A model generated the notes under the pieces. The model saw only the letters and a program-made list of their open reading frames with translations. It did no database searches and was not told the DNA's origin. From positions 434,001 to 498,000 of the forward strand of contig VANK01000001.1 in assembly GCA_008682415.1 (NCBI GenBank): 64,000 nucleotides of DNA. The letters run 5' to 3'. Origin of the DNA: Acidobacteria bacterium AB60. GTDB lineage: Bacteria > Acidobacteriota > Terriglobia > Terriglobales > Acidobacteriaceae. A program made the translations under genes and the position numbers. This document shows, one piece after another, positions 31,453-41,481 of the stretch (position 1 is the stretch's first letter; each line of letters opens with the position of its first letter).

Positions 31453-34023
31453 ATGCCGATTCACTGGGATATGGACGACGATCAGGAAGTAGTGCGGGAG
31501 TTTCTCGTAGAGAGCAATGAGAACCTGGCCCGCCTCGACCAGGACATGGTGGCGCTGGAGAGCCGGCCGCAGGATGGCGATTTACTGGCCAGCGTATTCC
31601 GGACGATACACACGATCAAGGGCACCTGCGGCTTTCTCGGGTTCATGAAGCTGGAGAAGATCTCGCACCAGGCGGAGAGCCTACTGAGCCAGCTGCGCGA
31701 AGGGAAGCGAAGGCTGGATCCGGCGATGGTGTCGCTGATTCTGGAGACGGTGGATGCGACGCGCAAGGTGCTGAGCTCCATTGAGGCAAACGGGAGTGAA
31801 GGCGGGGAATCCTTCGAGGGCCTGGAAGAGCGGCTGCGGCAGGCGGCCGAGGGGAAGGGAACGGAGGATGTCTCTTGCGCCGCGAGGAATACCGTCGCCA
31901 GCGCGCCCGCCCAGGGAGAGGAGACGCCGAAGCCCGAGGATGGAGGGAGCGAAGAAAGACCCAGCGAGGCGACGAGCAAGCCGGGGGCAGCGGAGGGCAA
32001 TATCCGCGTGGGTGTTGGGCTGCTGGACAAACTGATGGATCTGGTGGGCGAGCTGGTGCTGGTGCGCAACCAGATTCTGCAGTTTACGGCGGAGCGCGAC
32101 GACCTGACGTTGGGAGGGACCTCGCAGCGCCTGAACCTGATCACCACGGAGCTGCAGGAGGGGGTGATGAAGACCCGTATGCAGCCGATCGGGGTGATCT
32201 GGAACAAGCTGCCGCGGGTGGTGCGCGACCTGGCTGTGGGGCTGGGCAAGCAGATCCGGATCGAGATGGACGGCGCGGGCACGGAGCTGGACCGCACCAT
32301 TATCGAGGCCATCAAGGATCCGCTGGTGCACCTGGTGCGCAACGCGTGCGATCACGGCGTGGAGAGGTCGGAGATCCGGCTGCAGCAGGGAAAGCCGGCG
32401 CAGGGGACGCTGACGCTGCGGGCCTATCACGAGGGCGGGCAGGTCAACATTGAGATCGGCGACGATGGCGCGGGCATTGATGCGGTCCGGGTGAAGCAGA
32501 AGGCGATCGAGAAGGGAATTCTGCTGCCTGAAGTGGCGCAGCGCATGAACGAACGGGAGGCGATCAACCTGATCTTCCGCCCCGGCTTTACGACCGCGGG
32601 AGCGCTCAGCAACATCTCCGGGCGCGGGGTGGGCATGGATGTGGTGAAGACCCACATTGAAAAGATCGGGGGAACGGTGGAGGTCTCCAGCAGGGTTGGC
32701 GAAGGCACGACCGTGAAGCTGAAGATTCCGCTGACGCTGGCGATCATTCCCGGCCTGGTGGTGAGCAGCGGGGGCGAGCGATTTGTGATACCGCAGGTGA
32801 GCCTGCTGGAGCTGATTCACCTGGAGGGCGATGCGGGGGCCCGGCGCATTGAGCACGTGCATGGAACGCCAGTCTACCGGCGACGGGGCAAGCTGCTGCC
32901 GATTGCGTACCTGAACCGCGTGCTGAGCCTGGAGCGAACGGCTCGAGGAGATGCGGTGAGCATTGTGGTGCTGCAGGCGGATGACCGGCAGTACGGCCTG
33001 GTGGTGGACGGAATCAACGATACGCAGGAGATCGTGGTGAAGCCCCTGGGCAAGCAGCTGAAGGGTCTGAGCCTGTATGCCGGAGCGACGATCATGGGGG
33101 ACGGCCGGGTGGCGCTGATCCTGGACGTGCATGGGATCGGGCAGGCGTCGGGGGTGCTGGGCGAGACCCAGGAGCAGGTGCGCGGCGCCACGGCGGAGGC
33201 GGAACTGGCGCAGCAGGATCAACAGCGCCTGCTTCTGTTCCGTTCCGGAGCCCACGAGCGGATTGCGATCCCGTTGTCGCTGGTAGGGCGGCTGGAGGAG
33301 TTTCCGCGCACGTCGATCGAGCACGCCGGAGATACGATCGCGGTGCAGTACCGGGCGCGCATTCTTCCGCTCATTGTCCTTCGCGAGCTGCTGGAGAGTG
33401 CTGGTGTGGAGGCGCTCCCGGATCCGGTGCCGGTGATTGTGTTTGATGACGGAGAGCGGCAATTGGGGCTGGTGGTGGATCAGATCGTGGACATCGCCGA
33501 GCAGACGATTACGATCCGGCAAAAGGCCAAGCGCGGCTGGTTTCTGGGCTCGGCAGTGGTGAACGGGCGGGTGACGGATTTTCTGGATGTGGAGGCACTG
33601 CTGCGCTCGGCCGAGGTGGGATGGTCGCAGAAGGCTCACGCGGCCGGAAGCGGCAAGGCGGTGCTGGTAGGGGATCGTTCAGCGTTCACGCGCGGTTTGA
33701 TGCGCGGTGCCTTGGAGATGAGCGGATACGCCGTGCGCGAGGCGGGCGATCTGGAGGAAGCTATGCGCAGGCTGGAAGAGCACGGCGCCGACGCGGTACT
33801 GGTTTCGGAGAATCTTCCTCCGGACGGGGCGGGGGCATTGACGGAGGCGATGCGGCGGCGCGCGGAGTGGTCGTCGATCCCGGTAATGGAGATGACGGCG
33901 CAGGGCGAACGACTCGTGGACGAAGGTGGGGGCGGCGGGAAGAACGTGCTTTCGTTTCTTGATTCGCTCTCCGAACGATCCGGAGCGGAGTTGGTGACAG
34001 CGGCGGGAGAGGGGAGGAGATGA
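31453..34023 (+). CDS. cheA: CheA-type histidine kinase with two CheW domains and a degenerate receiver
   Basis: 856 aa. Hpt domain with phospho-accepting His53 (RTIHTIKGTCGF), a Pro/Glu linker without a recognisable P2 domain, then the dimerisation and ATPase core with N box VHLVRNACDHGVE (about 295), G1 DDGAGID, F box FRPGF and G2 GRGVGMDVV (about 390). A CheW domain follows (about 426-562) and a second one (about 591-723). The C-terminal domain (about 735-850) is receiver-like but reads VGDRSAF and VSENLP where acidic pocket and phospho-Asp would be, so phosphotransfer is unlikely. ATG 31453 has AGGAA upstream. No MCP, CheR, CheB or CheY gene is nearby. Confidence 0.93.
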   Translation: MPIHWDMDDDQEVVREFLVESNENLARLDQDMVALESRPQDGDLLASVFRTIHTIKGTCGFLGFMKLEKISHQAESLLSQLREGKRRLDPAMVSLILETVDATRKVLSSIEANGSEGGESFEGLEERLRQAAEGKGTEDVSCAARNTVASAPAQGEETPKPEDGGSEERPSEATSKPGAAEGNIRVGVGLLDKLMDLVGELVLVRNQILQFTAERDDLTLGGTSQRLNLITTELQEGVMKTRMQPIGVIWNKLPRVVRDLAVGLGKQIRIEMDGAGTELDRTIIEAIKDPLVHLVRNACDHGVERSEIRLQQGKPAQGTLTLRAYHEGGQVNIEIGDDGAGIDAVRVKQKAIEKGILLPEVAQRMNEREAINLIFRPGFTTAGALSNISGRGVGMDVVKTHIEKIGGTVEVSSRVGEGTTVKLKIPLTLAIIPGLVVSSGGERFVIPQVSLLELIHLEGDAGARRIEHVHGTPVYRRRGKLLPIAYLNRVLSLERTARGDAVSIVVLQADDRQYGLVVDGINDTQEIVVKPLGKQLKGLSLYAGATIMGDGRVALILDVHGIGQASGVLGETQEQVRGATAEAELAQQDQQRLLLFRSGAHERIAIPLSLVGRLEEFPRTSIEHAGDTIAVQYRARILPLIVLRELLESAGVEALPDPVPVIVFDDGERQLGLVVDQIVDIAEQTITIRQKAKRGWFLGSAVVNGRVTDFLDVEALLRSAEVGWSQKAHAAGSGKAVLVGDRSAFTRGLMRGALEMSGYAVREAGDLEEAMRRLEEHGADAVLVSENLPPDGAGALTEAMRRRAEWSSIPVMEMTAQGERLVDEGGGGGKNVLSFLDSLSERSGAELVTAAGEGRR

Positions 34024-34493
34024 TGGCCACCGAGAGGGCAAGGACACATTCCGGAGCGACACAGCTGAGCGATCGCTTCTCCACCTTCTACGTCGACGAG
34101 ATGTTTTTTGGGATTGATGTGCTGCGGGTGCAGGAGGTGCTGCATCATCAGCCGATGACGCGGGTGCCAAAGGCGCCGGAGGTGATTGAGGGGTTGATGA
34201 ATCTGCGCGGGCAGATTGTGATGGCGATCGACATGCGGCGGCTGCTGCTTCTGCCGAAGCGGGCCAGCGGATCGCCGCCGATGAACGTGGTGATCCGCAC
34301 GGACGCCGGAGCGATGAGTCTGCTGGTGGACGAGATCGGAGACGTCCTGGAGCTGGAGGAAACGGCCTTCGAGCCGCCGCCGGTGAACCTGGAGGCCTCG
34401 GCGCGCAAGCTGATCCGCGGGGTATTCAAGCTGGAGGAGAAGCTGTTGCTGGTGCTTGATCCGGAGCGAACCATCGAGAGCGCGATCGGGTAA
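34020..34493 (+). CDS. cheW: CheW-like adaptor protein
   Basis: 157 aa single CheW domain that would couple chemoreceptors to the CheA kinase. Typical blocks are [20 protein letters not shown], then [20 protein letters not shown] and [15 protein letters not shown]. The start overlaps the cheA stop by 4 bases, showing translational coupling. The N-terminal 15 residues are polar and not part of the domain. Only these two chemosensory genes are present, so partners are encoded elsewhere. Confidence 0.95.
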   Translation: MMATERARTHSGATQLSDRFSTFYVDEMFFGIDVLRVQEVLHHQPMTRVPKAPEVIEGLMNLRGQIVMAIDMRRLLLLPKRASGSPPMNVVIRTDAGAMSLLVDEIGDVLELEETAFEPPPVNLEASARKLIRGVFKLEEKLLLVLDPERTIESAIG

Positions 34494-34588
34494 CGCGGCG
34501 GAATTGGCGTTCATGCGACAAACGGCGCGAGAATAGCATCGATGCTCCAGGCCCCAGAGAGCGGGCCGGGGAGTTTCAAGGAGCGGCG

Positions 34589-35989
34589 ATGAGCGCCAGG
34601 CGCGAGACACGCATGGAAACGGACAGCATGGGCGCGATTGCGGTTGCGGGCGATCGCTATTGGGGTGCACAGACGGAGCGATCGCTGCATCATTTTGCGA
34701 TTGGGGACGAGCGCATGCCGGAGGAGCTGATCCGTGCCTTCGGGATCCTGAAGAAGGCGGCGGCGGAGGTGAATCGCGGCCTGGGGCGGCTGTCCGCGGA
34801 GAACGCGGATCTGATTGTGCGCGCCGCCGAGGAGGTGATGGCCGGCCAGCTCCGGGAGGAGTTTCCTCTGCGCGTGTGGCAGACCGGATCCGGCACGCAG
34901 ACCAACATGAATGTGAACGAGGTGATCGCAAATCGTGCGATTGAGCTTGCGGGAGGAGCGCGCGGCAGCAAGACGCCGGTTCATCCGAACGATCACGTCA
35001 ACATGTCGCAGTCTTCGAACGATACATTTCCGACGGCAATGTATCTGGCCGCGGCGACGGGGGTGAAGCAGCGGCTGCTGCCCGCGGTGGGAGAGCTGCG
35101 GGGGGCGCTCGCGGAGAAGAGCAGGGAATACGCGGCGGTGGTCAAGATCGGGCGCACGCACCTGCAGGATGCGGTGCCATTGACGCTGGGGCAGGAGATA
35201 GGCGGCTGGGCCAGTCTGCTGGAACGGGATGCCGCGCGGATGGAGGCGGCGGTTGAAGGGCTGTACGATCTGGCGATCGGTGGAACCGCGGTGGGAACGG
35301 GCCTGAACACGCACCCGGAGTTTGCGGCGCGCATGGCGGCGCGGATCGCGGAGCTGACGGGGCTGCCGTTCCGATCGCATCCCAACAAGTTCGCCGCATT
35401 GTCCGCGCACGATGAGCTGGTGTTTGCCAGCGGAGCTTTGGAGACGCTGTCCGGATCGTTGATGAAGATTGCCAACGATGTACGGTGGCTGGCATCGGGG
35501 CCGCGCTGTGGATTGGGGGAGCTGTTGTTGCCTGAGAATGAGCCGGGGAGTTCGATCATGCCGGGCAAAGTGAATCCGACGCAATGCGAGGCGCTCACGA
35601 TGGTGGCGGTGCAGGTGCACGGCAATCACGCCGCGATCGCGTTCGCCGGCAGCCAGGGAAATTTCGAGCTGAACGTGTTCAAGCCAGTGATGATCTATAA
35701 CTTTCTGCATTCCGTCCGGCTGCTGACCGATGCATGCCGGAGCTTCACGGACTTTTGCGTACGGGGCATGAGGGCCAACCTGGAACGGATTGAGACCTAT
35801 GTGGAGAGCAGCCTGATGCTGGTGACGGCTTTGAATCGGCACATTGGCTACGACAAGGCCGCGAAGCTGGCGAAGACGGCCCACGAGCGAGGGCTTTCGC
35901 TGCGGGAGGCAAACCGAGAGCTGGGGTATCTGACGGAGGAGGAGTTCGAGCGGTACCTGCGTCCGGACAGGATGGTAGGGCCCGCATGA
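34589..35989 (+). CDS. fumC: class II fumarate hydratase
   Basis: 466 aa, the standard length for the oxygen-stable, cofactor-free TCA-cycle enzyme that hydrates fumarate to L-malate. Family blocks: [56 protein letters not shown] and the signature [23 protein letters not shown] lies 5 bases before ATG 34589. It stands alone after cheW with a 95-base gap. Aspartase belongs to the same superfamily, but the N-terminus and the [11 protein letters not shown] block favour FumC. Confidence 0.97.
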   Translation: MSARRETRMETDSMGAIAVAGDRYWGAQTERSLHHFAIGDERMPEELIRAFGILKKAAAEVNRGLGRLSAENADLIVRAAEEVMAGQLREEFPLRVWQTGSGTQTNMNVNEVIANRAIELAGGARGSKTPVHPNDHVNMSQSSNDTFPTAMYLAAATGVKQRLLPAVGELRGALAEKSREYAAVVKIGRTHLQDAVPLTLGQEIGGWASLLERDAARMEAAVEGLYDLAIGGTAVGTGLNTHPEFAARMAARIAELTGLPFRSHPNKFAALSAHDELVFASGALETLSGSLMKIANDVRWLASGPRCGLGELLLPENEPGSSIMPGKVNPTQCEALTMVAVQVHGNHAAIAFAGSQGNFELNVFKPVMIYNFLHSVRLLTDACRSFTDFCVRGMRANLERIETYVESSLMLVTALNRHIGYDKAAKLAKTAHERGLSLREANRELGYLTEEEFERYLRPDRMVGPA

Positions 35990-36328
35990 GGGATGGTCCG
36001 GCTTGACCCATAGTAGGGAGGATGTCTTTGAAACCTTCTCTCACGCTCAATGCAATGGAGAGAGTTTCCTTTGCTTCCAGGCGTTCCGTGGTGATTGAGG
36101 CTGGAAAGGCTGGTTGGGGCTCGTTGCGTACGCCCGGGTGGTTACAGGTTCTGATTTTGATCATGTCCGATAACAGGTATTCTGTACAGTAAGTGCGTGG
36201 CATAGTTGGGCGGCCGGACGGCGGGCAACTCGCGGCCATCCCAGCGAGTCGACTCGACTTCCCTGTTGCGGGACCTTGGCTTTCCGATCGCTGGTAGCCC
36301 GTATGTTCGGTGTGGAAGAATCGTACCT
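35990..36328. other. 339-base intergenic region upstream of the dehydrogenase gene
   Basis: No gene is supported. TTGACC (36003-36008) and, closer to the gene, TTGATC with TATTCT 15 bases on (about 36157-36182) are promoter-like, but spacing or sequence is imperfect. No repeat is seen. Confidence 0.4.
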
Positions 36329-37378
36329 ATGCAAGCGTTGGTTCTTACAGAATACGGACATCTGGAGCTGAGCGATCGTCCAGCCCCGACAGCCGCGGCC
36401 GGCGAGGTTCTGATTCGCGTGGCAGCGTGCGGTATCTGCGGCAGCGACGTTCATGGATACGACGGTTCGTCCGGGCGGCGCATTCCGCCGATTGTGATGG
36501 GACATGAGGCTGCGGGCACGGTGGTTGCGACCGGAGCGGGTGCCGACCGATTCAAGGCCGGAGACCGGGTGACCTTTGATTCGACCGTGTGCTGCGGCGC
36601 TTGCGGGTTCTGCCAGCGTGGCGCGATCAATCTTTGCGACCGGCGCGAGGTGGTGGGCGTGTCGTGCGGTGAGTACCGGCGGGATGGAGCGTTCGCGGAG
36701 TACATCGCCGTGCCGGAACGGATTGTGTATCCCATCCCGGACAACTTGTCTTTTGCGGAAGCGGCGATGCTGGAACCGGTATCGGTAGCGCTGCATGCGG
36801 TGGCTGTGACCAGGCTGAGCGGCGGCGAGACGGCCCTGGTGGTGGGCTCGGGGATGATCGGCCTGCTGACGATGCAGGCGGCCTTTGCGGCGGGGTGCAG
36901 CAGAGTCTTCGTGGCGGATATCGACGCCACCCGTCTGGTACTGGCGCGATCGATGGGAGCTTCTGAGGTGATTCCCCTCTCCGGCGACGCACTGGTGCGC
37001 GAGTGCCGGCGGTTGACCGGCGGGGCCGGAGTGGATGTGGCGCTGGAGGCGGTGGGACGCAACGAAACTGTGAACGTTGCAATCGAGGCGACGCGCAAAG
37101 GCGGGACCATCACGCTGATCGGCAACGTGACTCCGGAGGTGACGATCCCACTGCAGAAGGTGGTGAGTCGCGAGCTGCGCTTACAGGGTACGGCGGCATC
37201 GTCGGGCGAATATCCGCAAGCGATTGCGCTGATCAGCTCCGGCCGGATCCAGGTGAAGCCTCTGATCACGCAGGTGAGCGGGCTGGCGGATGGGCCGCAA
37301 TGGTTTGAACGCCTGCACTCCCGGGAACCCAACCTGATGAAGATCGTGCTTGTGCCCGGATCCGAGGGAGCAGCATGA
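36329..37378 (+). CDS. zinc-dependent medium-chain alcohol/polyol dehydrogenase
   Basis: 349 aa MDR-family enzyme oxidising a secondary alcohol or polyol with NAD(P). Catalytic zinc ligands are in ACGICGSDVHG and GHEAAG. The structural zinc loop CGACGFCQRGAINLC is complete. The cofactor fold is ALVVGSGMIGLLTMQAA, with an Asp (VADIDATR) suggesting NAD preference. The profile matches the sorbitol/threonine/galactitol-1-phosphate dehydrogenase branch. I start at ATG 36329 because upstream residues are not family-like. Its stop overlaps the SDR start (ATGA), and GH35 and a transporter are adjacent, so it probably oxidises a sugar or sugar acid. Confidence 0.88.
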   Translation: MQALVLTEYGHLELSDRPAPTAAAGEVLIRVAACGICGSDVHGYDGSSGRRIPPIVMGHEAAGTVVATGAGADRFKAGDRVTFDSTVCCGACGFCQRGAINLCDRREVVGVSCGEYRRDGAFAEYIAVPERIVYPIPDNLSFAEAAMLEPVSVALHAVAVTRLSGGETALVVGSGMIGLLTMQAAFAAGCSRVFVADIDATRLVLARSMGASEVIPLSGDALVRECRRLTGGAGVDVALEAVGRNETVNVAIEATRKGGTITLIGNVTPEVTIPLQKVVSRELRLQGTAASSGEYPQAIALISSGRIQVKPLITQVSGLADGPQWFERLHSREPNLMKIVLVPGSEGAA

Positions 37379-38169
37379 GCGGTTCCCTTTTCGATTTATC
37401 CGGACAGGTTGCGCTGGTCACCGGCACCAGCCGCGGGTTGGGCCAGTATTTTGCGCGCGCCCTGGCGAGGGCCGGGGCCGATCTGATTCTCACCAGCCGC
37501 AAGCGCGAGACTCTCAAAGAATTCGAAGAGGAGATTCGCGCGCTCGGTCGCCGTGCGGTGAGCCTTGACCTGGACGTGCGCGACGAGGCGAGTATCAAGC
37601 GCATGGCCGCGGAGGCCGAGACGGCTCTCGGTCCGATCAAGATCCTGGTGAACAACGCCGGATGCAACGTCCGCAAGCCGGCCCTTGAGGTGACCTGGGA
37701 GGACTGGAACCTCATTCTGGACACCAATCTCCGCGGGAGCTTCTTTGTGGCGCAAGCGATTGCACGGGGGATGATCGAGCGGGGATACGGGCGGATCATC
37801 AATATTGGTTCGGTGACCAGCGTGTTTGGGTATGGCGGCCTGGCTCCTTATGGCGCGAGCCGCGGCGGAATCCGGCAGCTTACCATGAGCCTCGCGGATG
37901 ACTGGGGGCCGCACGGAGTCACCGTGAACTGCCTGGCGCCGGGATGGTTCAAGACTGCGCAAAACCGGGTGATGTATGAGAGCCGCGAATGGGTGGACTA
38001 CCTGATCGAGCGCATTCCGCTGAAGCGGCCGGGCATGCCTGGGGATCTGGATGGGGCGGTGGTTTTTCTCGCCTCGGAGGCGAGCCGCTACATTACCGGC
38101 CAGATTCTGCTGGTGGATGGAGGCATCTCTGTTGGCCGCACGCAGGCACTGGTGCAGAAGAAATCGTAG
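37375..38169 (+). CDS. short-chain dehydrogenase/reductase with Arg replacing the catalytic Lys
   Basis: 264 aa SDR. The cofactor motif is VTGTSRGLGQ (TGxxxGxG) and NNAG is intact. The Ser lies in NIGSVTS. The active-site YxxxK reads Tyr159-Gly-Ala-Ser-Arg163 (PYGASRGGI) with codon CGC for Arg. The C-terminus (EASRYITGQILLVDGG) is classical. The closest functional group is gluconate 5-dehydrogenase-like SDRs. Translation is coupled to the zinc dehydrogenase by a 4-base overlap, so the two may act in sequence. Replacement of the catalytic Lys could reduce or alter activity. Confidence 0.9.
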   Translation: MSGSLFDLSGQVALVTGTSRGLGQYFARALARAGADLILTSRKRETLKEFEEEIRALGRRAVSLDLDVRDEASIKRMAAEAETALGPIKILVNNAGCNVRKPALEVTWEDWNLILDTNLRGSFFVAQAIARGMIERGYGRIINIGSVTSVFGYGGLAPYGASRGGIRQLTMSLADDWGPHGVTVNCLAPGWFKTAQNRVMYESREWVDYLIERIPLKRPGMPGDLDGAVVFLASEASRYITGQILLVDGGISVGRTQALVQKKS

Positions 38170-38171
38170 AG

Positions 38172-39485
38172 CTATGAGGCCATGGGGTGTACGTCGCGCA
38201 GCATGAACAGATATGCGCCGATGCCGATGACCAGGTAGACGCCTGCCACCGCGAAGGCAGCTGTGAATGAGTGCAGTTTGTAGACCAGGAAACCGGTGAT
38301 GACCGGCGCGGCGATGCCGGAGAGTTGATTGGAAAAGTTGAGGATTCCGCCGACGCGCCCCACGCTGCCGGGAGGTGCAATCAGCGACGGAATGGACCAT
38401 CCGACGGGCGCTGCTGCTGAGAGGCCGCCGATGGAGATCGTAATCCAGGCCAGCGCCCGGAGCGGGCTGTGCGACCATCCGGCGCCGACGATGCCGAGGC
38501 CGAACGTGGTTCCCACCACGAGCACGGTCATGCGAACGCGGCTCGCGTTCCACCCTTTGCGCACCAGTGCGTCGACCAGGATGCCGCCGATGAGGAGATC
38601 GGTTGCGGTGGCGACGATCCAGGGCACGCCGGTGAACAGGAACGAATGCATCAGGTCTACATGCAGGGACTCGGCGAGATAGCTGGGCAGCCACGTGAGC
38701 AAAAGATAGAACACGTAGTTGTAGGACCCGAATCCGATGGCGAAACCCAGCACTTTGCGCCGTGAAAGCAACTGGAACAGTGTGAAGGTAGCCTGGTTCG
38801 ATGCGCTGTGGTGAGCCACGGGGCGCTCAATCAGCTGCAACTCTTCCCTGCTGATCTTCTGGTCTTCGCGAGGTTCGCAGTAGATCGCTGAGAAGAGAAA
38901 GAAGTACAGGACGCTGACCAGGCCGGTGGCCGCGAAGCTCATGCGCCAACCGATGTGCAACAGGAGGAGCCCGATTGCAGGAACGCCGACGGCTGAGCCA
39001 AGTTTCGCCGCTGAATCGAAGAGGCTGGTGGCAAAGCTGCGTTCCTGCTGCGGGAACCAGGCTCCGATGGCCTTGGCATTTGCGGGAAAGGTGGGCGCTT
39101 CACCGACTCCAAGCAGGAAGCGCGCGCCGAAGAGGCTAGGTAGATTCGGGCTGGCCGCAGCCGCGAAGGAGGCGATGCTCCAGATGAGGGTGCTGATGCG
39201 GCCGACGAGACGGACGCCCAGGCGATCGAGCACGACGCCGATGGGAAGCTGACAAAGCGCGTAGGTCCAGTTGTAGGCTCCCAGAAGCAGGCCGAAGGTG
39301 AAATCGGAGACCCCGAAGGACTGCGTGAGGGCCGCGTGCGAGACCGAGAGGTTGACGCGATCGAAGTAGTTGACTAGAACGCCTACTCCCAGCAGGCCTG
39401 CGATGCGCCAGCGCCGATGGGTCATGCTGCGTTGGGGCGCCTTGGAGGCGGAGAGGACCGTATCATCCGAGTGTTGTCTGGTCAT
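38172..39485 (-). CDS. MFS transporter, anion:cation symporter (ACS) type
   Basis: About 437 aa with 12 predicted membrane helices. The first is GLLGVGVLVNYFDRVNLSVS; the NYFDR/NYxDR motif is typical of the ACS family that imports hexuronates, gluconate, glucarate or related organic acids with protons. The inter-helix motif DRLGVRLVGR is present. Start choice is uncertain: 39512, 39485 and 39425 are in frame and none has a good Shine-Dalgarno. The gene is convergent with the SDR (2-base gap) and divergent from GH35, which supports uptake of a sugar-derived acid. Confidence 0.88.
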   Translation of the reverse strand: MTRQHSDDTVLSASKAPQRSMTHRRWRIAGLLGVGVLVNYFDRVNLSVSHAALTQSFGVSDFTFGLLLGAYNWTYALCQLPIGVVLDRLGVRLVGRISTLIWSIASFAAAASPNLPSLFGARFLLGVGEAPTFPANAKAIGAWFPQQERSFATSLFDSAAKLGSAVGVPAIGLLLLHIGWRMSFAATGLVSVLYFFLFSAIYCEPREDQKISREELQLIERPVAHHSASNQATFTLFQLLSRRKVLGFAIGFGSYNYVFYLLLTWLPSYLAESLHVDLMHSFLFTGVPWIVATATDLLIGGILVDALVRKGWNASRVRMTVLVVGTTFGLGIVGAGWSHSPLRALAWITISIGGLSAAAPVGWSIPSLIAPPGSVGRVGGILNFSNQLSGIAAPVITGFLVYKLHSFTAAFAVAGVYLVIGIGAYLFMLRDVHPMAS

Positions 39486-39623
39486 TCGTGTCGCGCAGAG
39501 CGCCGTCCCCATGAGCTTACAGGAACCAACGGCGATGCGGCGTCTCTCGTGAGACTCACCAGGCTGCTTGGATAGGCCACATAGGCCGGGTAGAATTGCT
39601 CTTTCGTTTTTGGTGGAGCCCTG

Positions 39624-41465
39624 ATGAAGCGGATGGTTCTCATTGGATGCGTTGTGCTGGCGATGCTGGCGGAGGGTTGTATCTGGGGACCGGCTGGATT
39701 CGCCCAGCAACCAAGAACGGCGCCAGTCGCTATCGAGGGCGATCACTTTGTGCGCGAGGGTAAGCCGTACCAGATAATCTCCGGCACCATTCATTACCCA
39801 CGGGTGCCGCGGGAGTATTGGCGCGATCGCCTGAGGAAGGCACGGGCAATGGGTCTGAATACGGTGGAGACCTACGTGTTCTGGAACCTGCATGAACCCA
39901 GGCCCGGCGTCTTCGATTTCAGTGGGCAGTTAGATGTGGCGGCGTTCATCCGCATGGCGCAGGAGGAGGGACTGAACGTGCTGCTCCGCCCGGGTCCCTA
40001 TATCTGCGCTGAGTGGGAAGCAGGCGGACTGCCAGCGTGGCTGATCGGAGACCCCACCGTAAAGGTGCGCACGCGGGACCCGAAGTTTCTGGCCGCTGCG
40101 CAACGCTATCTGGATCGCCTGGGCAAGGAGGTGGGCGGTCTGCAGGTGAAACATGGAGGTCCGATCATCGCCGTTCAAATCGAGAATGAATATGGCTCCT
40201 ACGGACACGATAAAGACTATATGGAAGACATTCACCAGGCGCTGATTCACGCCGGGTTCGGCGATTCCCTGCTGTTCACTTCGGATGGCGCGGATCAGCT
40301 CCCGAACGATGCCCTGCCCGGCATTTTGGCTGTGATTAATTTCGGGCCGGGTGACGCGAAGCGCGATTTTGCGAAACTGGCCCAGCTGCGGCCGCACCAG
40401 CCGATGATGACCGGGGAATATTGGGATGGGTGGTTTGATGCGTGGGGTAAACCGCACGTTCATACCGATGCCGAGGCGCAAGCGAAAGAGATCGACTGGA
40501 TCTTGAGCCGGGGCTACTCCCTGAACCTGTACATGTTCCACGGGGGAACCACGCGTGGCTTCATGAATGGCGCCAACATGGGTTCGGGAGCAGAGGCGCG
40601 CTATGAGCCACAAACGACCAGCTACGATTACGACGCGGCCCTGGATGAGGCGGGCCGCCCCACGAAAAAGTATTTCCTGCTGCGGGATGTGATCGAGAAG
40701 CACACGGGCATCAAGGCGCCCGCTCTGCCCAAGGGTCAGCCCCTTTCGTCGTTCCCGGAATTTGCGCTGACGGAGTCCGCCTCGTTGTGGGATAATCTGC
40801 CGCCTCCCATGGAGTCACGCGAGCCGCTAGCGATGGAGGCCCTGGGCCAAAGTTACGGATACGTCTTGTACCGCGCGAAGATCGCTGGTCCGCAAAAGGG
40901 CGAGTTAAGGATTGACGATCTACGCGACTACGCGGCCGTTTATGTGGACCGGAAGGACGCGGGGACAATGGATCGGCGGCTGGGGCAGTCTTCGGTGTCG
41001 GTGGATATTCCCGCGGACGGAGCGACGCTCGACATCCTGGTGGAGAACACCGGCCGCATCAACTTTGGGCCGCACCTCCCCGATGGCCGCGCGGGAATAG
41101 TTGGGTCAGTCAGGGTCAACGGGAAGGCGGTGGAAGGATGGAAGATCTATTCTCTGCCCATGGACGCGCCCGGGGCGGTAGAGCACTGGAGCAAAGCAAG
41201 CACGGCCGGCCCCGCGTTTCACCGGGGGACGTTCCATCTGGACAAGGTGACGGATACCTACCTGGATACGAGTGCGCTAAAGAAGGGATTTGTCTGGCTG
41301 AACGGGCATAACCTGGGCCGGACCTGGGATATCGGTCCGCAAGAGTCGATCTTCGTGCCAGCACCGTGGCTCCGAGCGGGAGACAATGACGTAGTCGTTT
41401 TCGACTACAACGATCTGCCTGCCACTTCCCTTCGCGGGCTGGATGAACCCCTCTGGTCGAAGTAG
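39624..41465 (+). CDS. glycoside hydrolase family 35 beta-galactosidase, exported
   Basis: 613 aa. The signal peptide (MVLIGCVVLAMLAEGCIWG) includes LAEGC, a possible lipobox, so it may be a lipoprotein. The catalytic TIM barrel carries YFRVP-like YPRVPREYW, the GH35 signature GPYICAEWEAGGLPAWL, acid/base Glu189 in IENEYGSYG and nucleophile Glu265 in MTGEYWDGW. C-terminal beta domains include GFVWLNGHNLGRTWDIGPQ. The family removes terminal beta-galactose from glycans such as galactans or xyloglucan. GGAG precedes ATG 39624. With the adjacent transporter and dehydrogenases it suggests use of a galactose-containing plant or microbial glycan. Confidence 0.95.
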   Translation: MKRMVLIGCVVLAMLAEGCIWGPAGFAQQPRTAPVAIEGDHFVREGKPYQIISGTIHYPRVPREYWRDRLRKARAMGLNTVETYVFWNLHEPRPGVFDFSGQLDVAAFIRMAQEEGLNVLLRPGPYICAEWEAGGLPAWLIGDPTVKVRTRDPKFLAAAQRYLDRLGKEVGGLQVKHGGPIIAVQIENEYGSYGHDKDYMEDIHQALIHAGFGDSLLFTSDGADQLPNDALPGILAVINFGPGDAKRDFAKLAQLRPHQPMMTGEYWDGWFDAWGKPHVHTDAEAQAKEIDWILSRGYSLNLYMFHGGTTRGFMNGANMGSGAEARYEPQTTSYDYDAALDEAGRPTKKYFLLRDVIEKHTGIKAPALPKGQPLSSFPEFALTESASLWDNLPPPMESREPLAMEALGQSYGYVLYRAKIAGPQKGELRIDDLRDYAAVYVDRKDAGTMDRRLGQSSVSVDIPADGATLDILVENTGRINFGPHLPDGRAGIVGSVRVNGKAVEGWKIYSLPMDAPGAVEHWSKASTAGPAFHRGTFHLDKVTDTYLDTSALKKGFVWLNGHNLGRTWDIGPQESIFVPAPWLRAGDNDVVVFDYNDLPATSLRGLDEPLWSK

Positions 41466-41481
41466 CAGATGCCCCGGGTCC

